Source of the DNA: Pelomonas sp. Root405
Lineage (GTDB): Bacteria; Pseudomonadota; Gammaproteobacteria; Burkholderiales; Burkholderiaceae_C
DNA length: 64,000 nucleotides
Assembly: GCF_001425165.1 (NCBI RefSeq)
Contig: NZ_LMDU01000012.1
Span: 325,036-389,035, forward strand
Direction of reading: 5' to 3'
Below are positions 8,527 to 16,547 of the stretch, piece by piece. Every line of letters starts with the position of its first letter. Within the stretch, counting starts at the first letter, position 1. The notes under the pieces are model-generated. The model worked only from the letters and a program-made list of their open reading frames with translations. It had not been told where the DNA came from and did not search any database. The position numbers and the translations under genes were made by a program.

Positions 8527-9775
8527 GGTTCAGGCCGCGCCGCAGGCGGGTCAAGGCAAGCGCGAGGGCCGCGGTGGGAACGAGCAGAAGGCCGAAGGCG
8601 GTGGCGCCGTCGAAGGCGACGAAAAGCCGGCCGGTGACAAAGCTGCCCAGGGTGCCGCCCAGGGCCGAGAAGACGACGATGAGGCCGGTCATGGCGGCAT
8701 GCTGGCGCTGCGGCAGCGCGCTCAGCATCGCGGAGTTGATGGCCGGGTAGATGGGTGCCAGCAGCAGGCCGGTCAGAGGCAGCAGATAGGCGGCCGGGGG
8801 TGCGTTGAGCCAACCTACATCGGCACCCAGCGGCGCGATGTTGCGCGACAGCGGCAGCGTGACGAGGATGAGCACCGTGATGCCGACCAGGCAGCCCATG
8901 ACGACGGCGAACCAGCCGAGCCGCCCGATGATGGCCGCGCTGGTCAGGCGGCCCAGCGCCGTCGTCGCCGGCATGATGACCGCCAGGCCCACGCTCATGG
9001 CGGTGGGCAGGTGCAGCACCTCGTTGTTGAAGCTGGGCAACCAGGTCGAAATGCCCTGCTCGATCAGCACATAAAGGAAGGCCGACAGCAGGAAGACGAC
9101 GACGAGGGCCATCCTGAGCAGCGGCGCCATCGCGACAAGGTCTTGCCTGACCGTCGTGCCGGGCGACTGGATAGGGCCTTCGTCGAGGGGGCTGATCAGC
9201 AGCAGCACGAAGGCCGCCACGGCGATGCCGGCCAGCCAGGGGTAGATGCCCAGCCAGCCGGTGCCTTCTGCATGCGCGGCGTTGCTGAACAGCAGGAAGC
9301 CGCCCAGCACGCCGACCATGAAAAGGCCTTCGAGCAGGTTGGTGAACCGCGCATGGTCGGCCTTGTCGTGCGTGACCAGGCCGATCATGGAATAGGCCGA
9401 CACCTTGACCAGGGCAAAGCCGGCACCGAGGGTGCAGAACAGCAGCTTGATGGCCCAGAAGGCCGACAGCACCGGCATGGCCGCACAGGCTGCGCCGACG
9501 GCGGCGACGGCGAGCAGCATCGATTTCTTCAGGCCTAGCCTGGGGAGCAGGGAGGCGACCAGGAAGGACGTGATGGCGATGGGCAGGTCCTTCCAGGCGT
9601 CCAGCAGCGCGGCGTCAGCGCGTGCAACGCCAAGGGTCTGCACGACCATCAGGTTCACCGCGCCGACGCTGTTCAGCAGGGCGCCGAAGAGCATGTAGGT
9701 GAGGATGATGGCGAGCTTGATGGGCAGGGTGCTGGCTGTCGCGGCTGCTGGCGGTGAGTGGAGTTGGGTCGTCAT
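8519..9775 (-). CDS. MFS sugar permease, probable trehalose or disaccharide importer
   Basis: A 418-residue protein with twelve predicted transmembrane segments and the overall layout of sugar-type MFS permeases. The loop between helices 2 and 3 carries PRLGLKKSM. The eight-base overlap with the trehalase gene downstream makes trehalose or a related disaccharide the most economical inner-membrane substrate. That is inferred from context and is not visible in the protein itself. Upstream lies the large palindromic element, so the promoter must be within or beyond it. Confidence 0.82.
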   Translation of the reverse strand: MTTQLHSPPAAATASTLPIKLAIILTYMLFGALLNSVGAVNLMVVQTLGVARADAALLDAWKDLPIAITSFLVASLLPRLGLKKSMLLAVAAVGAACAAMPVLSAFWAIKLLFCTLGAGFALVKVSAYSMIGLVTHDKADHARFTNLLEGLFMVGVLGGFLLFSNAAHAEGTGWLGIYPWLAGIAVAAFVLLLISPLDEGPIQSPGTTVRQDLVAMAPLLRMALVVVFLLSAFLYVLIEQGISTWLPSFNNEVLHLPTAMSVGLAVIMPATTALGRLTSAAIIGRLGWFAVVMGCLVGITVLILVTLPLSRNIAPLGADVGWLNAPPAAYLLPLTGLLLAPIYPAINSAMLSALPQRQHAAMTGLIVVFSALGGTLGSFVTGRLFVAFDGATAFGLLLVPTAALALALTRLRRGLNHV

Positions 9776-9801
9776 GGGGTGCTTTGAGCGGGCGATTCTT
9801 T

Positions 9802-10437
9802 GGACGCACCTCGCTGCGCTTGCGTCTTGCCGAGTGTGGTGCCGGGAGTCCGCCCCGGCGGGCGGGTAACTTTCTTCTGCGGCGCCAGAAGAAAGTCACC
9901 AAAGAAGAGGCGCTCAACCGCACACGAGCGCGACGCCGCCATCAGCGGCGCGCGAAAACAGCCACCGGCTTTGCGGGCAGACGCGACCCGCTGCGCTCTC
10001 GCTGCTGTCCTTGTCACCAGCACCAGCCATCGCCGCTTCATGCCGGTTAACGCCGGCTGCACGCCGGGCTCACGAGCAAATGCGAATGCGGCGTCGCTGG
10101 GGCGACGCCCCGGTGGATGCTGCGCAGCGTTCGCGTCGCCCGAGCGACGCTGTATTGGCTGTTTTGGTGAGCACGGCGTGCAGCCGCGCGTTAAGCGGGC
10201 GGGTGGTGCGATGGATGGTGCTGGTGACAAGGACAGCAGCGAGAGCGCAGCGGTTCGCGTCTGCCCAGTCACCGAACGGCTGTTGCACGGAGAAGCTCGT
10301 GCACATGGTGCTGGTGTGCGGTTCAGGGCCTCTTCTTTGGTGACTTTCTTCTGGCCCCGCAGAAGAAAGTTACCCCGCCGCCGGGCGGGACTCGCGGCAC
10401 CATACTCGGCAAGACGCAAAAGCAACGAGGTGCGTCC
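9802..10437. repeat. 636-bp imperfect palindrome (complex inverted repeat element)
   Basis: The region reads nearly the same on both strands about a centre near 10120. Outer arms: GGACGCACCTCG at 9802 matches CGAGGTGCGTCC ending at 10437. The AACTTTCTTCTG block near 9870 and the AGAAAGTCACCAAAGAAG block near 9890 recur inverted near 10375 and 10335. Inner arms also match, for example CCGCTGCGCTCTCGCTGCTG near 9988 against its complement near 10240. Each half also holds smaller stem-loops such as CTTTCTTCTGCGGCGCCAGAAGAAAG. Both strands carry 230-residue ORFs that are related to each other only because of the palindrome, so I do not call them genes. It fills the gap between the MFS permease and the TonB receptor. 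Confidence 0.88.
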
Positions 10438-10479
10438 CGCCCACTGGGGTGTAGCAGAACGCATCGAGCAGCTCACGAC

Positions 10480-13005
10480 TCAGAACTGAAAACCGACCGA
10501 CAGTTCATACGCCCGCCCAAACAACGGCCGCGCCAAGAACACCCCATCCTGCCCAACCCCCTGCCCCGGCACCCGGAAGTTCCCTTCCGTCAACCCGATC
10601 TTGTTGGTCAGGTTGGTCCCCGTCAGCCGCACCTCCACCCCGTTGTCCATCGAGAACACCGCGCCCGCATCCACCGTGCGATAAGCCGGCAGCGTCAGCG
10701 TGTTGGTCTGATCCGCAAAACGGTCGCCCACATGGCTGAAGGTCGCGAACGCACGCAGCTGGCCGAACCCGGTCTGCGTCTGCCAGCTCGGCGTCAAACG
10801 CGCCTGGAACTTGGGTGCGCGCTCGACGCGGTTGCCGGTGAACTGCTGGAAGTCCTTGTACTTGGCGTTCTGGAAGTTGCCAGTCGCCGCGATCTCGAAG
10901 CCATAGCCCGGGCGCAGCGCCAACTCGAACTCGACACCCTTGGCTTCGCTGTTGGGGCGCAGCACGACGTTGCCTGCATTCGTGAACTGCTGCGTCTGCG
11001 AGTTCGTCAGCTTGTTGGCATAGGCAGTCAGGAAGGCGCTGTAGAGCTTGGTGGCGGTCTTCAGGCCGATCTCGAACTGGGTGATGTCCTCGACCGAGTC
11101 CTTGGTCTCGTTGGCGCCGCGGCCGCGCAGCACGTCGAAGTCGGGCATGCGGTGGCCTTTGTTGACGCGAACGAAGGCGCTGAAGTCGCGGCTGAAGGCG
11201 TAGTTGGCGCCCGCGGTGAACGACGAGCGGCTGAGCTTGCTGTCGATCAGCGTGTTGCTGCCGTTGAAGTAGGCGAGGTTGTTGTTGTGAAGGGTCAGCG
11301 GGTCGGCATCCAGGTCGCCATTGGTGACGTTGGCGATCGTGCCGGTGATGCGCTGCGTCTCGCGGCGCGCGCCGAGGTCCACGCGCAGCTGCTTGTTGAC
11401 CTGCCACTCGTCGGCGATGAAGAAGGCGTGCGTGTTGCCGCTGTAGTTCGCGTCGAGATTGAACGAAAAGGGCGGCGGCACGAAGCCATTGCGGGAGACG
11501 CGCACGCCGTTGTCCAGCTGCACGTCGATCAGCCGCGCGTGCGACTGCACGGTCATCAGCTGCGCCTGGCCCAACGCCCAGACGTCATGCGAGCTGTAGC
11601 CGGCCAGATAGAGGCCGACGGTCAGGTTGTTGCCCGGCGCGATCTCGCGCGACAGCCGCGTCTCGTTGCTGGTCGAGCGCAGCGCCTTGTCCACCGCCCA
11701 CATGCCGTTGACGATGACGGGCGTGCTGGCCGCAACGGCGCCGCCGCCGTTCGTGAACGTGGCCGTGCCGGTGGTGGCCGCGCGCCCGGCCGCAGCGACG
11801 ACCGCTGCGTCGCCGTTGGCCGCCGTGACCTGCGAGGCGATATAGCTCCCCAGCGTCTGCGGGTTGGCGCCGGAGAACAGCGCATAGGTCGGCGTGTCGC
11901 CCGAGGTGTGGCTGAGCTTGTTGGTCAGCGTCCAGTCACCCAGCTTGGTGTCAAGGTTGGCGCCGAAGGTCTGCACGTCGGCGCCGCGGCCGTCGGCGAG
12001 ATCCTTGGTGATCGTGCTGCGCTGGATCTCGGGCCGGCCGTTTGGCAGAGTCCGGCCGGTGGCGCGGCCGGTCTCCAGCACGATGCTGCGCAGCTCGTTG
12101 CCGTAGAAATAGTCCTTCAGCGCATTGAAGCCGGGGTAGCTGGACACGCTCTTGCCATCGCTGCCACCGACCACCGGGATGGCCGTGAAGAAGGCATTGC
12201 GGTCCCGCAGCGCGCGGGCGTAGAGCTGCAGGCTGCCGGCGTCGAGCTTGCGGCTCAGCACCAGGCTGGCCTGGCCGCCCTCGTCGGCGGGGAATTGCGT
12301 GTCGCGCAGCCCCTGGCTCTGGCGCCAGAAGCCGCCGACCATGATGTTCCAGTCAGCCGACAGCTTGCCGGCATAGACGCCGTCGACGCGTTTCAGGCTG
12401 CCGGTGCCCGTGGTCACGCGCAGGCTGGACTCGGCACTGCGGCCGTCCTTCTGGATGAAGTTCACCGTCACGCCGGGCTGGCCGCTGCCGAAGATGGGGC
12501 TGGGGCCGCCGCGCAGCACTTCCATGCGGTCGATGGTGTCGTCCAGACGGAAGAGCTGCGAGTGCTCGAAGAAGCTCAGCGTTGGTAGGTGGTACAGCGG
12601 CGCGCCGTTGAGCTGGAAGGTCGAATAAGGACCGTCACCCGGCGTCGGGAAGCCGCGCACGCGGATGTTGGCTCCGGCCTGGCCGCCCGAGGTCTCGACA
12701 AAGATGCCGGGCACGGTCTTGAGGATGTCGGCCGTGCTGGTGGGCGCGGCCTGCTTGATCTGCTCCTCGGTGGCGGTGGTGATCGAGAAGCCGGCCTCAA
12801 GCTTGCGCACGCCCTCGCGGCGCGCGGTGCCGGTGACGACGACGGCTTCGAGTTCACGCACTTCGGGGGCCTGCGGGGCCGGCTTGGCGGCCTCCTGGGC
12901 TTGCGCCGCAACGCACAGTGCAGCGGCGGCCAGGGCGATCAGCTGCGGGCGCAAGCTGCGCGGGAGGACGGTGCCGCTGTGCGGCGTGGCATGGGACTTG
13001 GGCAT
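10480..13005 (-). CDS. TonB-dependent receptor, probable sugar (trehalose locus) receptor
   Basis: An 841-residue outer-membrane receptor. A signal peptide ends at AQA near residue 42, followed by a TonB-box-like ELEAVVVTGT. The plug domain (ADILKTVPGIFVE, RVRGFP, and MEVLRGGPSPIFGSGQPG) is followed by a long beta-barrel ending in the terminal aromatic YELSVGFQF. It lies upstream of the MFS permease and trehalase on the same strand, separated by the palindrome, and has two LacI-type palindromes 81-137 bases before its start. Trehalose or a related glucoside is therefore the favoured ligand, by context only. The ATG at 13005 is chosen because it yields a complete signal peptide. Confidence 0.88.
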   Translation of the reverse strand: MPKSHATPHSGTVLPRSLRPQLIALAAAALCVAAQAQEAAKPAPQAPEVRELEAVVVTGTARREGVRKLEAGFSITTATEEQIKQAAPTSTADILKTVPGIFVETSGGQAGANIRVRGFPTPGDGPYSTFQLNGAPLYHLPTLSFFEHSQLFRLDDTIDRMEVLRGGPSPIFGSGQPGVTVNFIQKDGRSAESSLRVTTGTGSLKRVDGVYAGKLSADWNIMVGGFWRQSQGLRDTQFPADEGGQASLVLSRKLDAGSLQLYARALRDRNAFFTAIPVVGGSDGKSVSSYPGFNALKDYFYGNELRSIVLETGRATGRTLPNGRPEIQRSTITKDLADGRGADVQTFGANLDTKLGDWTLTNKLSHTSGDTPTYALFSGANPQTLGSYIASQVTAANGDAAVVAAAGRAATTGTATFTNGGGAVAASTPVIVNGMWAVDKALRSTSNETRLSREIAPGNNLTVGLYLAGYSSHDVWALGQAQLMTVQSHARLIDVQLDNGVRVSRNGFVPPPFSFNLDANYSGNTHAFFIADEWQVNKQLRVDLGARRETQRITGTIANVTNGDLDADPLTLHNNNLAYFNGSNTLIDSKLSRSSFTAGANYAFSRDFSAFVRVNKGHRMPDFDVLRGRGANETKDSVEDITQFEIGLKTATKLYSAFLTAYANKLTNSQTQQFTNAGNVVLRPNSEAKGVEFELALRPGYGFEIAATGNFQNAKYKDFQQFTGNRVERAPKFQARLTPSWQTQTGFGQLRAFATFSHVGDRFADQTNTLTLPAYRTVDAGAVFSMDNGVEVRLTGTNLTNKIGLTEGNFRVPGQGVGQDGVFLARPLFGRAYELSVGFQF

Positions 13006-13085
13006 GGTGTCTCCGATGGTTGTTCTTGATCCCGAAAGCCAGCGCGGCCGTCGCCACTTTCGATGGAGCGGACTTTGATGGCAAA

Positions 13086-13099
13086 TGTTATCGATGTCA
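13086..13099. promoter_or_regulatory. LacI-family-type operator palindrome, proximal copy
   Basis: TGTTATCGATGTCA, a 14-bp dyad with a central CG, the usual form of LacI-family operators. It lies 81 bases upstream of the TonB receptor start. A second copy lies 43 bases further out, about four helical turns centre to centre, consistent with cooperative binding. Confidence 0.55.
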
Positions 13100-13128
13100 T
13101 TTGGGTTAATACCAATGTGGTGAAGTGG

Positions 13129-13142
13129 TGACATCGATGGCA
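13129..13142. promoter_or_regulatory. LacI-family-type operator palindrome, distal copy
   Basis: TGACATCGATGGCA, twelve of fourteen positions symmetric about the central CG. It shares the TGNNATCGATGNCA pattern with the proximal copy. The two also share an exact 10-bp inverted repeat (ATCGATGTCA at 13090 and TGACATCGAT at 13129). It could also affect the divergent SEC-C gene at 13232. Confidence 0.55.
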
Positions 13143-13231
13143 TTGACGCGGGTTTGCCTAGAGCTGCCGGGCGGCCTCGCCGGCCGCAAAAGTCGTTGGC
13201 GCGCGAAGCCAAACCCCGACAATCCCGGCCC

Positions 13232-13993
13232 ATGAGCACCCAAGACCTCACCGACGCCGAGTTCGCCGAACTCGACGAACTCCTCGCCGCTACGCCCGAG
13301 CCGCTGCAGCCGCTGGACGCCTCCATGCTGGACGGCTATCTGTGCGGTGTCATCGTGCAGCCCCGCCTCATCGAGGCCGACGAGTGGCTGCCCAACATCT
13401 TTGACTACGACGGTGGCCTGCTGCCCGAGACGGTGGACGCCGGCTGGCTGGACAAGCTGACCCAGCTCGTCGAGCGCCGCCACGCCGCGCTGAACCGCAG
13501 CCTGGCCGAAGACGGCTGGTTCGACCCCGTCATCCTCGAGATCGAGGAAGACCAGCAACCCGACCCGCTGCCCGAAGACGCCAGCGAGGAAGAGCGCTCG
13601 GCCCGCGCCAGCTACGACGAACTCGGCAGCATCTCGCGCGCGCTGATGCCCTGGGTGGCGGGCTTCCAGCATGCGGCCCTGTGCTTCCCTGACCTGGCCG
13701 ACGTGCCCAACGACGATGTCGCTGCGGCCCTGGCGCGCCTGTACCGCCACCTGCCGGCAGAAACCGCCGAGGAGAAGGAGGTCGTTGCGACGCTGGACCG
13801 CGAGCACCCGCTCAAGGACCTGGACGATGCCATCGAGGAACTGGTGGCCACCGTGGCCGACCTGTCCGACCTCACCGAGGCCGAGCGCTATCGCGTCGCG
13901 ACCATCAAGCGCGACGCGCCCAAGGTCGGGCGCAACGACCCCTGCCCCTGCGGGTCGGGGCGCAAGTACAAGGTCTGCCACGGCAGTAACTAA
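13232..13993 (+). CDS. UPF0149 (YecA/YgfB) family protein with C-terminal SEC-C motif
   Basis: A 253-residue acidic protein. The N-terminal two thirds match the UPF0149/YecA pattern ([12 protein letters not shown], then an acidic stretch and [12 protein letters not shown]). The extreme C-terminus is a SEC-C zinc motif ([18 protein letters not shown]) like that of SecA. YecA-type SEC-C proteins have been linked to SecA and ribosome interaction, but no precise role is established. The ATG at 13232 is used; earlier in-frame sequence overlaps the operator region. The metallophosphoesterase follows 18 bases later, so the two may be co-transcribed. Confidence 0.85.
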   Translation: MSTQDLTDAEFAELDELLAATPEPLQPLDASMLDGYLCGVIVQPRLIEADEWLPNIFDYDGGLLPETVDAGWLDKLTQLVERRHAALNRSLAEDGWFDPVILEIEEDQQPDPLPEDASEEERSARASYDELGSISRALMPWVAGFQHAALCFPDLADVPNDDVAAALARLYRHLPAETAEEKEVVATLDREHPLKDLDDAIEELVATVADLSDLTEAERYRVATIKRDAPKVGRNDPCPCGSGRKYKVCHGSN

Positions 13994-14011
13994 CGACGGT
14001 TCTCGACTGAC

Positions 14012-14776
14012 TTGAAGCTACAGCTGCTCTCGGACCTTCACCTCGAAACCGAGTCCTACCAGCCCGTGCCCGCACCGGGCGCAGAACTGCTGGTCCTGGC
14101 CGGCGACATCGACACGACCTGGCGCAGCTTCGAGCTGTTCCGCGGCTGGCCGGTGCCGGTGCTGTTCGTGCCGGGCAACCATGAGTTCGACCGCCGCGAT
14201 GTCGACGCGGCGCGCGAGGCCCTGCGTGCCCACGTCACGCCGCTGGGCCTGCGCATGCTGGACGACGAATCGGTCGTCATGCGCGATGGCGAGGGCCGCC
14301 GCGTGCGCTTCATCGGCTGCACGCGCTGGTGCGATTTCGACGCCTTCGGCCCGGCCGGTCGTGAACGCGCGATGCGTGCCGGCGGCTACTTCCAGAACGT
14401 CATGCAGGCCACGCGGCAGGGCGAGGTCTTCGGCGTGGACGCCGTGCGCGCGCTGGCGCTGGAGAGCCGTGCCTGGCTGGCCGGCGAGCTTGCGCGTGAA
14501 GGTGACTGGGACGCCACCGTGGCCATCACCCACTTCGCGCCCAGCCTGAAAAGCGCCGACCCGCGCTACGGCCGCCAGCCCGGCACGGCCAGCTTCTGCA
14601 ACAACGACGAGGAGCTGCTGCCCGGCGCCCAGCTCTGGATCCACGGTCACCTGCACTGCCGGCAGGACTATCGGCTGGGCGCCACCCGCATCGTCAGCAA
14701 TGCGCGCGGCCATGTCCGCAAGGGCGAGGCGGACGGCTTCGACGGCCAGCGGGTGTTCGAGGTGTTCTCCGCCTGA
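14012..14776 (+). CDS. Calcineurin-like metallophosphoesterase
   Basis: A 254-residue cytosolic protein with the ordered metallophosphoesterase motifs: SDLHLE at residues 7-12, GDIDTTW near 30, GNHEFDRR near 55, ITHFAP near 172 and GHLHCRQDY near 212. These supply a dinuclear metal centre. The substrate cannot be deduced. The start is a TTG at 14012, which puts the DLH motif at the normal distance from the N-terminus. It is 18 bases behind the SEC-C gene and convergent with the EamA exporter. Confidence 0.85.
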   Translation: MKLQLLSDLHLETESYQPVPAPGAELLVLAGDIDTTWRSFELFRGWPVPVLFVPGNHEFDRRDVDAAREALRAHVTPLGLRMLDDESVVMRDGEGRRVRFIGCTRWCDFDAFGPAGRERAMRAGGYFQNVMQATRQGEVFGVDAVRALALESRAWLAGELAREGDWDATVAITHFAPSLKSADPRYGRQPGTASFCNNDEELLPGAQLWIHGHLHCRQDYRLGATRIVSNARGHVRKGEADGFDGQRVFEVFSA

Positions 14777-14791
14777 CCTTGCGAGCGCAGT

Positions 14792-15766
14792 TCAGGCGGC
14801 GTGCGCCACGGTCTTGATGCGCAGCGCCGACACCACCCCCGCCACCAGCAGCGCGATGCCCGCCAGCGTCGCTGCCGGCGGCATCTGCTGCTTCCACGCA
14901 AAGGCATAGCCCAGCGCGGCCAGCGTCTCGAAGACGATGAGCTGGCCCGACAGCGAGGTCGGCAGGCGCTGGCTGGCCTCGTTCCAGCACAGCGTGCCCA
15001 GCCATGACGAGAACAGGCCGATGGCCAGCATCAGGCCGATGTAGTTCAGCGGCTGCGGGCCGAGCGGCCAGTCAAAGCCCGCCGGCATCAGCAGCCCCGG
15101 CCACAGTGCCTGCAACTCCACGACGATGATCATGCCGATCAGCGCCATCGGCAGCGTGACCAGGCCCTGCGCCGTGGCCCATGCGCGCGGACTGCGGTCG
15201 GCGTGCTCGCGCAGCCAGTCGGCATTGCGGATGGGATACCAGGTCCAGCAAGCCACCGCGATGACGGCCAGCAGGCCGCCTTCCACATAACGGCGAAGTG
15301 CGTCGGGCCCGGCACCTGCGGCCTGCAGCGCCGCCAGCTCGCTGCGGTTGACCAGCAGCAGGCCGGCGGCGATCAGCAGCAGCCCCGGCAGCAGCCGCGC
15401 CCACGGCAGCTTTCCGTCACGCACCCGGTTGCGGTGGTTGGCGCTGATCGCGATGACGACAGGCAGCGTGCCGATCAGCATGGTCGGCAGCGGCGCGCCC
15501 GCGCGCTGGATGGCGGCAGCCAGCGTCAGGTAGTAGAGGAAGTTGCCGACGGCGCTGAGCCGCACGGCGGCCCACCAGTCGGCCGGTGTGAGCCCGCGCA
15601 GGCTGCCGCGGTCCATCAGCGCCAGCGGCAGCGCGATCAGGCCGAAGGCCAGGTAGCGCCCCGTCGTCAGCAGGGCCGGCGGGTAGTCGGGCAGCATCAG
15701 CGGCGCGACGAACACCAGTCCCCACATCAACCCCGCCGTGAGGGCAAAAAGTACACCTGCAAGCAT
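14792..15766 (-). CDS. EamA/DMT family transporter
   Basis: A 324-residue inner-membrane protein with ten predicted transmembrane segments, in the two-times-five arrangement of drug/metabolite transporters. Near-N-terminal GLMWGLVFVAPL and the later WNEASQRLPTSLSGQLIVFETL are typical of EamA repeats. Exported substrates in this superfamily include amino acids and metabolites; this one's substrate is unknown. It is divergent from the exported protein at 15855. Confidence 0.85.
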   Translation of the reverse strand: MLAGVLFALTAGLMWGLVFVAPLMLPDYPPALLTTGRYLAFGLIALPLALMDRGSLRGLTPADWWAAVRLSAVGNFLYYLTLAAAIQRAGAPLPTMLIGTLPVVIAISANHRNRVRDGKLPWARLLPGLLLIAAGLLLVNRSELAALQAAGAGPDALRRYVEGGLLAVIAVACWTWYPIRNADWLREHADRSPRAWATAQGLVTLPMALIGMIIVVELQALWPGLLMPAGFDWPLGPQPLNYIGLMLAIGLFSSWLGTLCWNEASQRLPTSLSGQLIVFETLAALGYAFAWKQQMPPAATLAGIALLVAGVVSALRIKTVAHAA

Positions 15767-15854
15767 GGGGCGGCATCATGCCGCAGGGTGACCGCCGCTT
15801 GCGTCGATGCGCTGCGGCGCCGTCCGTCATGTGCTGCCGCTAAGCTGGCCGCCC

Positions 15855-16547
15855 ATGAGCCGACCGCCCGCCGCCCTCCCGACGCTTGCGCTGCTGCTGG
15901 CCGGTGCCGTGCAGGCCGCGCGACCGCTGCAGACCGAGGACGCCCCGGTCATGGAACGCGGTGCCTGCGAGATCGAGGGTCTGCGCGCCGCGGCCCGTCA
16001 GGGAGGCGAGCGCCAGCGGCAGACCGGGCTGCAGCTGGGTTGCGGCATCGGTTGGCGCAGCGAGATCGCGCTGCAGGCGCTGCGGCCGCGCGAGCTGGTG
16101 CTGTCGGGCAAGACCCGGCTGGCGACCCACCCTGTGCGCGACGGTGACGCCCAGCTCACGCTGGCCTGGAGCCTGGCGCAGCGGCATGTGCAGGCCGGCT
16201 GGCGCCGCAGTGCCTCCGGCCTCGTGCTGGTGGCCAGTGCGCCGCTGAATGGCGACTGGCTGATGCATGCCAACCTCGGCCATCAGCGCGATGAAGTCGC
16301 GCGCCTTCGCAGCACCACCTGGGGCCTGGCGGCCGAACACAACGGCCTGGGTGAGGACGGCCGCTGGCAACCGATGGCCGAGGTCGTCGGCGACGACCGT
16401 GGCCGCCCCTGGGCCCATGCGGCCTTGCGCGTGGCGCTCCTGCCCGAGCGGGTCTTCGTGGATGGATCGGCGGGCACCCAGCTCCGCCGTCAGTCCGGCG
16501 GCCGCCGTGCCCGGCTGGCCACGCTGGGCTTCAAGCTCGCGTACTGA
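15855..16547 (+). CDS. Exported protein, likely small outer-membrane beta-barrel
   Basis: A 230-residue protein with a signal peptide (LPTLALLLAGAVQA). The mature part has alternating hydrophobic and polar residues, and the C-terminus ends in LATLGFKLAY with a terminal aromatic, as in outer-membrane beta-barrels. I do not recognise a specific family. It starts at the ATG at 15855, and its 3' end overlaps the convergent glpD gene by 17 bases. Confidence 0.65.
   Translation: MSRPPAALPTLALLLAGAVQAARPLQTEDAPVMERGACEIEGLRAAARQGGERQRQTGLQLGCGIGWRSEIALQALRPRELVLSGKTRLATHPVRDGDAQLTLAWSLAQRHVQAGWRRSASGLVLVASAPLNGDWLMHANLGHQRDEVARLRSTTWGLAAEHNGLGEDGRWQPMAEVVGDDRGRPWAHAALRVALLPERVFVDGSAGTQLRRQSGGRRARLATLGFKLAY

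Noticed and set aside
9772-10489. Two 230-codon open frames on opposite strands
   Set aside because: They resemble each other only because the DNA is palindromic, contain no domain, and follow repeat blocks; the region is better explained as a repeat element.
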